Positions 1-6,235 are shown, counted from the stretch's first letter. The stretch: DNA of 6,256 bases from UBA2137 sp037968575 (GCA_037968575.1 JBBKVR010000126.1:1-6256); one strand, 5' to 3'. Notes: generated from the sequence alone by a model not told the origin. A program made the numbers and translations.

Positions 1-339
1 GCGCGCATTATTGCTATGTTTCAACCTCATGGGTTTACGCCCTTGCGTTTAATGGGCGAAGAAATTTTGGAATCCTTTAAAACGTATTTTACCAAAGACG
101 ATATTTTGATTATGCCTGAAGTCTATTATGCAGGTGGTACGGTTAATCGCTCAGTGACTGCAAAGGATATAATCGAGAAAGCCAAGGCAATGAATATAAA
201 TGCGCACTGGTTTGAAAAGCGTGATGAAATCATTCCATTTATTCTTGAAGAAGCCAAATCAGGTGACAAAGTTATGATTATGGGTGCACGTGACGACACG
301 CTTTCAGATTTTGCCCAAGAAATAGTAGATAGACTTTAG
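1..339 (+). CDS. Mur ligase family protein (MurC/Mpl-like), C-terminal fragment
   Basis: The reading frame is open from the first base, so this is the last 112 residues of a gene running off the left edge. The opening residues RIIAMFQPHGFTPLR match the start of the Mur ligase C-terminal domain, where MurC has FQPHRFTRTR. The middle (DDILIMPEVYYAGGTVNRSV) and the end (VMIMGARDDTLSDFA) correspond to MurC's LLLxVYxAGE segment and its terminal LxxGAG motif. Mur ligases use ATP in the cytoplasm to join an amino acid or peptide to UDP-MurNAc. The Gly in place of Arg after FQPH, and GARDD in place of GAGDI, differ from canonical MurC. It may therefore be a MurC paralogue or a peptide-recycling ligase, and no symbol is given. 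The ATP-binding and central domains lie outside the window. Its TAG stop overlaps the stop of the convergent aminopeptidase gene. Confidence 0.85.
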   Translation, partial: ARIIAMFQPHGFTPLRLMGEEILESFKTYFTKDDILIMPEVYYAGGTVNRSVTAKDIIEKAKAMNINAHWFEKRDEIIPFILEEAKSGDKVMIMGARDDTLSDFAQEIVDRL

Positions 340-1745
340 CCAAACCTTTGTTGAAGGTAAGAAATAACCGCCCAAAGCCCAGTTTCTGCACCACCCTTTG
401 GACGACCAGGTCTACCTGAAGGCTCCCAAGCAAAAATATCAAAATGCATCCAGTTTGTTTTCTCTCCAACAAATTGCTGAAGGAAAAGAGCGCTGTAAAT
501 CAAATCGCCCGGAGGTGATGCACTGTTTACCAAATCGGCAATGTCGCTCTCGATAATCTTTTTGTAGGGTTGATAAAGAGGCATTCTCCACATCGGATCT
601 TGAACTTCGAAAGAGAGTTTTTGTATTTTTTCTGCTTCCTTATCGTCCGTTGAAAAGAACGGAGGCACAACTTGTCCCAAAGCGGCGCGCGCAGAACCCG
701 TTAAGGTCGCAAAATCCATAATGAGGTCAGGGTTGGTTTCACTCGCATAAGTGAGGGCATCAGCCAATATTAAGCGCCCCTCTGCATCTGTATTGGTGTT
801 TTCAACAGTTATACCTTTACGGCTTTTTGTAATATCACCCGGACGGAATGCATTTCCTGCTATGGCATTTTCAACAGCTGGAATAAGAAGTTTCAATTGT
901 ACGGGCAGTTTTAATGCCATAACAATATAGGCAATTGCGAGGGCATGGGCAGAGCCCGCCATATCTTTTTTCATGAGAGCCATATATTGACCAGGCTTCA
1001 TGTTCAGTCCGCCGCTATCAAATGAAACGCCTTTACCAACTAGCGTTAGTTTTGGGTCGGTTTTCTTCCCCCAATTTAACTCAACCAAACGTGGAGGAAT
1101 AGTTGCAGCCTTCCCAACCATATGAACAAGAGGAAAACCTTTTTCGAGGGCTTGCCCTTTAACTGTTTTCATTGTGGCTTTGAATTTTGTTGCGACTTTC
1201 TTGACTGTGTTTTCAATTTCATCAGGCGTCATATCATTGGCGGGCATATTCACCATATTACGAAGCAGAGAAAGTGCTTCATATGATGCCATCAAACGCT
1301 TTTCATCCATGTCTTTTGGAAGTAACAACTTTGGTGTAACAGGTGGTTTAATATCTTTATACGCATCAAATTTATATTGAGATAATGCCCATGAAAGGTA
1401 GAGACGCTCTTTTTCTTGCGCGCTGACGCCCTTAATAGATAAAGACACAGTCATTTTTTTAAGTTCGGTTTCACTGATCAAACCATTTAATTTCCCAGCA
1501 ACATGGCTGAGAGCATAAATATCAATGTCTTCGCTAATCCCAGTGTAAATTTTAACTAAAGAGCTGTTGGTGTTAGTGAGGACGGACACTTCACCTTTTT
1601 TACCTGAAAAACCTTGGGACTTAAGTCCCTTAAGATCGGCATCGCCAATTTTTTTGAATTGGTCAGATGTTACAACAATCAAAGGAATTGATTTTCCTGA
1701 TTTTGCGTATGGAGTTTTTAGGGTTTGAAGTGGTGAAATGGTCAT
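336..1745 (-). CDS. M17 leucyl aminopeptidase family protein
   Basis: This 469-residue cytosolic metallopeptidase would remove N-terminal residues from peptides. The catalytic M17 domain fills about residues 155-469, with NTDAEGR at 318-324, VGKGVSFDSGG at 236-246 and DMAGSA at 261-266. Every expected metal-ligand or catalytic residue is present at a constant offset of 32 from E. coli PepA: K238, D243, K250, D261, D320, E322 and R324. The family normally uses two divalent metals and forms hexamers. The N-terminal domain is shorter than in PepA (503 residues), as in the alphaproteobacterial leucyl aminopeptidase family, so I do not call it pepA. An in-frame TAA lies directly before the ATG, fixing the start; the upstream AAGAAAG is a weak ribosome binding site. 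It is transcribed away from the DAHP synthase gene across a 160-bp spacer and meets the Mur ligase gene tail to tail. The enzyme class is secure; substrate preference is unknown. Confidence 0.95.
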   Translation of the reverse strand: MTISPLQTLKTPYAKSGKSIPLIVVTSDQFKKIGDADLKGLKSQGFSGKKGEVSVLTNTNSSLVKIYTGISEDIDIYALSHVAGKLNGLISETELKKMTVSLSIKGVSAQEKERLYLSWALSQYKFDAYKDIKPPVTPKLLLPKDMDEKRLMASYEALSLLRNMVNMPANDMTPDEIENTVKKVATKFKATMKTVKGQALEKGFPLVHMVGKAATIPPRLVELNWGKKTDPKLTLVGKGVSFDSGGLNMKPGQYMALMKKDMAGSAHALAIAYIVMALKLPVQLKLLIPAVENAIAGNAFRPGDITKSRKGITVENTNTDAEGRLILADALTYASETNPDLIMDFATLTGSARAALGQVVPPFFSTDDKEAEKIQKLSFEVQDPMWRMPLYQPYKKIIESDIADLVNSASPPGDLIYSALFLQQFVGEKTNWMHFDIFAWEPSGRPGRPKGGAETGLWAVISYLQQRFG

Positions 1746-1905
1746 TTAAAATTTCTTTCTTACAATCTGTACTTTGAATAAGAGTATAAGTTTTTTACTT
1801 GAGACAAAAGTCTCTATCTCAACCTTTCAACGACTTTCGCTGTTGCATGAAAATCTTTTCCATGTTTTCGTAAAATCTGAAACATAAATATAGGAAAACA
1901 GCGCG
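1746..1905. promoter_or_regulatory. Divergent intergenic region, aminopeptidase / DAHP synthase
   Basis: This AT-rich spacer must hold the promoters of both divergent genes. The best -10-like hexamer on the minus strand is TATACT (1788-1783), about 40 bases from the aminopeptidase start, but no good -35 lies 16-18 bases from it. On the plus strand TAAAAT (1871-1876) is a possible -10 without a clear -35. AGGA at 1892-1895, 10 bases before the ATG at 1906, is the likely DAHP synthase ribosome binding site. A small palindrome lies at 1801-1814. The promoter assignments are weak inferences; the region's role follows from the gene layout. Confidence 0.4.
1799..1822. repeat. Nested inverted repeats in the divergent spacer
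   Basis: GAGAC (1801-1805) and GTCTC (1810-1814) form a perfect 5-bp inverted repeat around AAAA. The overlapping pair TTGAGA (1799-1804) and TCTCAA (1817-1822) is also a perfect inverted repeat, so the left arm could pair with either right arm. No T-tract follows on either strand, so it is not a canonical terminator. It may be an operator or a small RNA hairpin shared by the two divergent genes, but short repeats of this size also occur by chance. Confidence 0.3.
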
Positions 1906-3273
1906 ATGACTAACGTAGCAAAGAAGAATGAGACACAATCTTGGTCTCCCTCGAGTTGGCGCAATTTTCCAATTACCCAAGTTCCTAAATATCAATCGCA
2001 AGATGATCTTGAGAGAGTACGACTACAACTTTCCAAAAACCCCCCACTGGTAGGGTCTTCCGAGGTCAGAATGCTGAGACGTAAACTTGCTGAAATCAGT
2101 GAAGGTAAGGGCTTCCTCTTTCAGGGTGGAGATTGTGCAGAGAATTTCCATGCCGATGTAGATGAAATCCGTGATTTATTGCGTTTGTTTATTCAAAGCA
2201 CAGTTATTCTTATTTTTGCAGGGAAGCAGAATGTCACCAAGATTGGACGCATAGCCGGACAATTTGCCAAGCCACGTTCCAGTGATACGGAAACACGCGA
2301 TGGTGTGACATTGCCAAGTTACCGTGGTGACATTATTAATGCAGAGGAATTCACGAGTGAAGCAAGACAGCCGGACCCAGACCGTATGCTTCGTGCCTAT
2401 AACCGTTCGGCTGCAAAATTAAATTATATGCGTCACCTAACAACGGGTGGCTATGTGAATTTAAGAAATGCAGAAAATTTGCTTTTGGATTTTGTAAAAA
2501 ATTCAGCGGTAACAAAAGAATATGAAGACCTTGCCAAGAAAATTTCCGAAGCGGCCTCGTTTATTTATGCCATGTCGGATAATCCAGATATGCATGACTT
2601 TCAATCAACACAAATTTTCACAAGTCATGAAGCACTACTTCTTGAATATGAAGAACCTCTTACGCGAACTGACCCTTTAACAAATGTATCTTATGATTTA
2701 TCGGCTCATTTCTTATGGGTAGGGGATAGGACGCGCGATCCTGATGGAGCGCACGTTGAGTTCTTAAGTGGTGTCCAAAACCCAATCGCCTTTAAATGTG
2801 GACCAAGCTTAACTCCTGATGATTTCAAAAGATTGGTTGCCAAGTTAAACCCAAATAATGAAGCGGGGCGTTTAACACTTATTTCTCGCCAAGGTGCTGG
2901 AAATGTAGAGAAGAATCTCACACCGTTTATTCGTATAGTGAAAGAGGAGGGATATAAGGTTGTATGGTGCTGTGACCCGATGCACGGCAATATTGAAAAG
3001 TCGGAAAGCGGCTATAAAACACGCCGTGTTGAGAATATTCTTGCAGAAATCAAAGAGTTTTTTGCGGTATGTCAGGCAGAAGACGTATATCCAGGCGGCG
3101 TTCACCTTGAAATGACAGGATTAAATGTCACTGAATGTATTGGTGGTTTTTCCGATGTTTCCGATACTAGTTTGGGAGAAAATTATAGCACGCTGTGCGA
3201 TCCACGCCTGAATGCTGCGCAAGCTATGCAAGTCGCCTTTGAAGTCTCAAAGCTTATTGCTAAGGATGTGTGA
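1906..3273 (+). CDS. aroG: Class II 3-deoxy-7-phosphoheptulonate (DAHP) synthase
   Basis: This 455-residue cytoplasmic enzyme condenses phosphoenolpyruvate with erythrose 4-phosphate to DAHP, the first step of the shikimate pathway. It is the class II (plant and Mycobacterium) type, unrelated in sequence to E. coli AroF/G/H. The start SWSPSSWR is typical. Motifs follow in order: FQGGDCAENF (72-81, metal ligand C77), GRIAGQFAKPRS (114-125), FTSHEALLLEYE (238-249), FKCGP (296-300, K297), SRQGAGNV (327-334, R328), DPMHGN (357-362, H360), HLEMTG (400-405, E402) and CDPRLN (431-436, D432). Metal and substrate residues known in M. tuberculosis AroG (C87, H369, E411, D441) are all present, and the length is close to its 462. 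AGGA sits 10 bases before the ATG. Naming of this class varies (aroG, aroF, aroA), so the symbol is a convention. No leader-peptide attenuator was found. Its last 27 bases overlap aroB on the opposite strand. Confidence 0.96.
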   Translation: MTNVAKKNETQSWSPSSWRNFPITQVPKYQSQDDLERVRLQLSKNPPLVGSSEVRMLRRKLAEISEGKGFLFQGGDCAENFHADVDEIRDLLRLFIQSTVILIFAGKQNVTKIGRIAGQFAKPRSSDTETRDGVTLPSYRGDIINAEEFTSEARQPDPDRMLRAYNRSAAKLNYMRHLTTGGYVNLRNAENLLLDFVKNSAVTKEYEDLAKKISEAASFIYAMSDNPDMHDFQSTQIFTSHEALLLEYEEPLTRTDPLTNVSYDLSAHFLWVGDRTRDPDGAHVEFLSGVQNPIAFKCGPSLTPDDFKRLVAKLNPNNEAGRLTLISRQGAGNVEKNLTPFIRIVKEEGYKVVWCCDPMHGNIEKSESGYKTRRVENILAEIKEFFAVCQAEDVYPGGVHLEMTGLNVTECIGGFSDVSDTSLGENYSTLCDPRLNAAQAMQVAFEVSKLIAKDV

Positions 3274-4335
3274 GGTAAGAACTTTCCTAACATCTTCTTC
3301 GGAAATATCTTTAGCAATAAAAGCACTGCCTATACCTTTTGGTAAGATAAAGGTCAGCTTTCCGTTTTCGGCCTTTTTGTCCTTATAGAGGGACGCGATA
3401 AAGTCATCAATGTTGATGGCTAAATCACAATCATGAATATGTGTAGGTAAACCAACTTGCTTGAAATGAGCTAAGACTTTTTCAAAGTCGCCATTATCTG
3501 TATGCCCAAGATTTACGCTGAGTTGATAAGCTAGACAAGTCCCAACTGCTACTGCTAATCCATGCAAAACTTTGTAGTTGCTGGCAGATTCAATGGCGTG
3601 ACCAAATGTGTGTCCTAAGTTGAGTAATGCGCGTTGTCCTGTTTCAAATTCATCCGCACTGACTATATCTGCCTTATGCTGACAACTTGTGGCGATCGCA
3701 TAGATCAACGCATCTTCATCATTATCCAGTAACTTAGTGGCATTCTCCTCTAGCCATTCAAAAAATTGGGCATCACGAATAAGTGCGTATTTCACAACCT
3801 CAGCATAACCAGACAGTAATTCTTGCTCTGGTAGTGTTGTGAGTGTGTTTGGATCAATGAGAACCAATTTTGGCTGATGAAATGCACCAATCAGGTTTTT
3901 GCCAACAGATGAATTAATACCAGTTTTTCCACCAACAGAACTATCGGTTTGGGAGAGAAGGGTGGTCGGAATTTGAATAAATGACAATCCGCGCAAGAGA
4001 CTTGCCGCTAGAAATCCCGTTAAATCTCCAACAACACCACCACCTACAGCAATCAGAGTTGTTTTGCGATCTATGCCCTGTTGTAAGATTTGTTCGGAGA
4101 GTTTTTGAAAGGTTTCAAATGACTTACTCTGCTCACCAGCAGGAACAGAATAAATTTTACAATCTAAACTTGTCGCGAGCCTTTCAGCGTAAAGGGGGGC
4201 AACATTCTCATCTGTAATGATAATCTTTTGCCCCTCACATATTTCTTCAATATATAAAGTTATATCATTCAATAAATTTGATGAAATATGAATGGGGTAG
4301 CTGTTTGCACCCAGACTAATTGAAACTGTTTTCAT
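3247..4335 (-). CDS. aroB: 3-dehydroquinate synthase AroB
   Basis: AroB converts DAHP to 3-dehydroquinate, the second shikimate step, using NAD and a divalent metal in the cytoplasm. The 362-residue length is normal. The N-terminal half binds NAD and carries GGGVVGDLTGF (98-108, with D104), followed by QIPTTLLSQTDSSVGGKTGIN (121-141, K137) and K146. Metal ligands are E179 in SGYAEVVKY, H242 in LNLGHTFGH and H258 in LHGLAVAVG; the 16-residue gap between the histidines matches characterised enzymes. The start is fixed because an in-frame TAA lies two codons upstream, although no clear Shine-Dalgarno precedes it. It begins 25 bases after the hydrolase stop on the same strand, so co-transcription and perhaps translational coupling are likely. 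The common neighbour aroK is not beside it here. Its 3' end overlaps the DAHP synthase gene, the preceding enzyme of the pathway. Confidence 0.97.
   Translation of the reverse strand: MKTVSISLGANSYPIHISSNLLNDITLYIEEICEGQKIIITDENVAPLYAERLATSLDCKIYSVPAGEQSKSFETFQKLSEQILQQGIDRKTTLIAVGGGVVGDLTGFLAASLLRGLSFIQIPTTLLSQTDSSVGGKTGINSSVGKNLIGAFHQPKLVLIDPNTLTTLPEQELLSGYAEVVKYALIRDAQFFEWLEENATKLLDNDEDALIYAIATSCQHKADIVSADEFETGQRALLNLGHTFGHAIESASNYKVLHGLAVAVGTCLAYQLSVNLGHTDNGDFEKVLAHFKQVGLPTHIHDCDLAINIDDFIASLYKDKKAENGKLTFILPKGIGSAFIAKDISEEDVRKVLTSHILSNKL
3254..3320. repeat. Inverted repeat at the overlapping ends of the DAHP synthase and aroB genes
   Basis: TTATTGCTAA (3254-3263) and TTAGCAATAA (3311-3320) are a perfect 10-bp inverted repeat. 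In plus-strand RNA the stem can extend inward six more pairs (3264-3269 with 3305-3310), two of them G-U, giving 16 pairs around a 35-base loop. In minus-strand RNA those two pairs become C-A mismatches, so the fold favours the DAHP synthase transcript. Both arms are coding: the left gives IAKD at the DAHP synthase C-terminus and the right, read on the other strand, gives IAKD at AroB residues 340-343. No T-tract follows on either strand, so this is not a standard intrinsic terminator. Confidence 0.6.
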
Positions 4336-4360
4336 GAGTTAACAGGTAACGCGAAAAACC

Positions 4361-5239
4361 TTAAGCCGCAAGCTTCAGTTCTACTGGTTCTAAATGCCCA
4401 GCCGTTGGCATTCCTGAAGAGGTGAACGCTTCTCCCAATAATCCATAATTACGAGAGCTGTATGGTTGTCTGTTTTCGATGGGTTCAGCTAAACGGTCTG
4501 CAATAATATGATTTACACGGTGACTGATGCCCATTCCAAGATGGCTAATCGGAGAAATATTGATGTTTTCGTGGTTAGGGGACTCTAAATTTGTTTGGCT
4601 GGCCTCGGCACTCACAACGCCATCATAGTGTGAATAAAGGCAACTCATGGCAATGTCAGGAATATTTGTCTTATCAATTTCTCTCATAAGCTTCATAAAG
4701 CGGGCAACATCCATATGGTCAGGAGGGTTTAACTTATCAAAGAAAAATGATGCAAGGACATTTGCGCCATCTTGTTTGTTTTCCACTAAGTCAGAATTGA
4801 TGGGGCTACCTAAGGTAATAATACGGTCTATAAGGTTTTCTTTTTGTAGGAAGGCAGCTACGGCAGCAGCGTAAGTTCCACCTAAACTTTGTCCAACGAG
4901 GGAAACAGGTTTTCCATCATGTAGAGCAGAGATATCACGAACACGCTCTGCAACTCTTTGGAGTGGCACAGCTTTAGGACCAAGATTACGACCTTGTTGC
5001 CAGTCATAGACAGTGTAACCTTTAAGACTTAAAAAGCCATCCAGTAATTTAAGTGATTTTTCATTAGCTCCAAATCCTGGAAGAAGCATGACAGGACGAC
5101 CTTCACCTTGTGGTGTTGCCATTAAAGTGGCGGGAAGTGCCCAACCTATATTTTGTAAAGAAACCGCCAACCCAAAAAGAGTTCTTACGCCTTCCGTTGC
5201 GGATAATAATAAATGTGGACTTCCTGCTTTGCTTGTCAT
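4361..5239 (-). CDS. Alpha/beta hydrolase
   Basis: A 292-residue serine hydrolase of the alpha/beta fold; the substrate is unknown. Motifs with this start are LLPGFG (52-57, oxyanion-hole turn), WQQGRNLGP (about 80-88), the nucleophile elbow VGQSLGG with S118, YDGVVS with acid D206, and SHLGMG with H233. Together these give a complete catalytic triad. The PGF...GRNLGP...GQSLGG...DGVV...SHxGMG pattern is that of a lipase/esterase-like hydrolase family often listed simply as alpha/beta hydrolase. I see no signal peptide, so a cytoplasmic location is likely, possibly membrane-associated through hydrophobic N-terminal stretches. The start at 5239 is preferred over an upstream ATG at 5302 because AGGGAA lies 7 bases before it and the extra 21 residues are basic and unlike the family. 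It leads a probable two-gene transcript with aroB. The fold is secure and the role is not. Confidence 0.85.
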   Translation of the reverse strand: MTSKAGSPHLLLSATEGVRTLFGLAVSLQNIGWALPATLMATPQGEGRPVMLLPGFGANEKSLKLLDGFLSLKGYTVYDWQQGRNLGPKAVPLQRVAERVRDISALHDGKPVSLVGQSLGGTYAAAVAAFLQKENLIDRIITLGSPINSDLVENKQDGANVLASFFFDKLNPPDHMDVARFMKLMREIDKTNIPDIAMSCLYSHYDGVVSAEASQTNLESPNHENINISPISHLGMGISHRVNHIIADRLAEPIENRQPYSSRNYGLLGEAFTSSGMPTAGHLEPVELKLAA

Positions 5240-5376
5240 GTATATTCCCTGTTTTTTTATGTGTAACCTTTTGACGGTAATTGCCAAATGTTTTGGAGTC
5301 AAAAAAATGCTATGTTTTAGAGTGGTGAGTCTGTGGGTATCTAGTACGCTAAGTCTCGTTAATCAAAGAAAGTGAA
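5240..5376. promoter_or_regulatory. Divergent intergenic region, hydrolase / DUF4345
   Basis: This spacer should carry the promoters for the hydrolase-aroB unit and for the DUF4345 gene. On the minus strand TTGACT (5302-5297) is a good -35 hexamer, but the sequence 17 bases on, TACCGT (5279-5274), is a poor -10. On the plus strand TTGACG (5271-5276) resembles a -35 but no good -10 follows. TTTTGAC (5269-5275) and GTCAAAA (5298-5304) form a 7-bp inverted repeat with a 22-base spacer, which accounts for both TTGAC elements. It could be an operator or overlapping opposed promoters. Both readings are tentative. Confidence 0.35.
5246..5251 (-). promoter_or_regulatory. Ribosome binding site of the alpha/beta hydrolase gene
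   Basis: Read on the minus strand, AGGGAA precedes the ATG at 5239 by 6-7 bases. This is good Shine-Dalgarno spacing and decides the start against the longer reading frame from 5302. Confidence 0.6.
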
Positions 5377-5772
5377 ATGCCAAAAATGGAAAAACGTCTG
5401 CTGCAAATCTTAGTTTTTATCTTTGCCTTTATCCCTATAATGGCGGGGGTTTCAGGCATTATTTCTGGCTCAATGATGACGGGATTTGAAGTATCAGATA
5501 TATCACTCGATAGTCATGTTCGTTACTTATCTGGGATATTGTTGGCAATAGGTTTTGGTTACTGGAGCACAATAAAAAATATTGAATCCAAAGCGCAGAG
5601 ATTTCAACTTCTAACGTTTTTGGTTTTTGTTGGTGGGCTTGCAAGGTTATGGGGAGTGCTGATGTTTGGTTGGCCAGATACACCGATGGTCTTTGGTTTG
5701 ATGATGGAACTGATAGTTACACCAGTTCTGTGTGTATGGCAGTTTAGAATAGCAAAAAGCCTGCAACATTAA
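5377..5772 (+). CDS. DUF4345 family membrane protein
   Basis: A 131-residue inner-membrane protein with four predicted helices at about residues 8-31, 49-65, 75-97 and 103-123. The pattern LDSHVRYLSGILLAIGFGYW (44-63), then FLVFVGGLARLWG (81-93), GWPDTP (98-103) and ELIVTPVL (111-118) is what I recognise as DUF4345, a family of unknown function. Conserved polar residues within or beside the helices (D45, H47, R49, R90, E111) could mark a shared site, but no reaction is known. The first ATG is chosen; a second ATG three codons later cannot be excluded because the upstream AAAGAAAG is a weak ribosome binding site. It is divergent from the hydrolase gene and convergent with another small membrane protein gene 33 bases away. 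A hairpin probably serving as that gene's terminator lies across its last codons. Confidence 0.8.
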   Translation: MPKMEKRLLQILVFIFAFIPIMAGVSGIISGSMMTGFEVSDISLDSHVRYLSGILLAIGFGYWSTIKNIESKAQRFQLLTFLVFVGGLARLWGVLMFGWPDTPMVFGLMMELIVTPVLCVWQFRIAKSLQH

Positions 5773-5783
5773 AGTTACAGGCT
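5754..5783 (-). terminator. Probable intrinsic terminator of the 140-aa membrane protein gene
   Basis: AGCCTG (5758-5763) pairs with CAGGCT (5778-5783). After one C-A mismatch, AAC (5765-5767) pairs with GTT (5774-5776) around a 6-base loop. Read on the minus strand the hairpin starts 22 bases after the stop codon at 5806 and runs into five Ts (5758-5754), a short but recognisable U-tract. On the plus strand the bases after the stem are CTCTAAAT, so it would terminate poorly in that direction. The left arm lies inside the last four codons of the DUF4345 gene. Confidence 0.55.
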
Positions 5784-5805
5784 CTCTAAATATCAATTTT
5801 AAATA

Positions 5806-6228
5806 TTAGTCTTTATAAATCAGCGAGAATATAACGCCTAAACCAAGGCCTGTGCCTACACCTGCAGCTCCCCATGAAAGGGCAAGGCAGAGTTCAATTG
5901 GTAAATAAGCGTATGGTGCCATCATCAATGTTCCAAGAAGCAAACCAATCATCAAACCAAAACGTAGACCTTCTTTGATACCTTTACCTTCATGATTGCG
6001 CGTGTAGATAAAACCCACAAACACAACTGTTAGAAGTTGGCACAACATCATCCAAGGGAAGTATTCGGTCATCGTTTCTGCAGTACGCCATAGCTCTGGT
6101 GTTTGTTCATATGTGCTCATAAGCCATTCAACGTGAACCAGATAGTCAAAGGCATACACAAAGACAAAGCCAGCAATAACTGACATGATAAATCGTGAAA
6201 TATTTACTCCAGTACAGGGACAGTTCAT
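5806..6228 (-). CDS. Hypothetical four-helix membrane protein
   Basis: I cannot name a family for this 140-residue protein with confidence. It has four predicted membrane helices at about residues 12-32, 58-75, 86-108 and 112-137, joined by short loops. Visible features are an N-terminal CPC (residues 3-5), an acidic, aromatic first loop YEQTPELWRTAETMTEYFPWM (40-60), a short loop TRNHEGKGIKEGLRFG (76-91) and a glycine-rich last helix. The EGKGxxEGLRxGL pattern recalls small uncharacterised membrane proteins of alphaproteobacteria, from general memory only. The start is well supported: AAGGAG lies 7 bases upstream on the minus strand. Its promoter lies at or beyond the right edge of the window, and a hairpin terminator follows its stop. 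It is convergent with the DUF4345 gene; the two share size and four-helix layout but no evident sequence similarity. Confidence 0.75.
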   Translation of the reverse strand: MNCPCTGVNISRFIMSVIAGFVFVYAFDYLVHVEWLMSTYEQTPELWRTAETMTEYFPWMMLCQLLTVVFVGFIYTRNHEGKGIKEGLRFGLMIGLLLGTLMMAPYAYLPIELCLALSWGAAGVGTGLGLGVIFSLIYKD

Positions 6229-6235
6229 AGAGGAT

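Noticed and set aside
344..358. ACCTT/AAGGT hairpin just after the Mur ligase stop as a terminator
   Set aside because: The stem is only 5 bp with no T-tract on either strand, and it lies in conserved aminopeptidase coding sequence.
1847..1873. Small open frame MKIFSMFS upstream of DAHP synthase, a possible Phe leader peptide
   Set aside because: It has only two Phe codons in eight, no Shine-Dalgarno, and no terminator/antiterminator hairpin between it and the gene.
1819..2001. 60-aa minus-strand open frame across the DAHP synthase start
   Set aside because: It overlaps the real gene start antisense, has no recognisable motif and no convincing ribosome binding site.
2706..3105. Minus-strand open frames of 94 and 77 aa inside the DAHP synthase gene
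   Set aside because: They are antisense to highly conserved catalytic motifs and show no independent coding signal.
5240..5302. N-terminal extension of the hydrolase from ATG 5302
   Set aside because: The internal ATG at 5239 has a well-placed AGGGAA, while the extension is basic, unlike the family, and covers the likely promoter region.
5088..5375. 95-aa plus-strand open frame running up to the DUF4345 gene
   Set aside because: It is mostly antisense to the hydrolase N-terminus, its Cys-rich composition fits no family, and it continues through the divergent promoter spacer.
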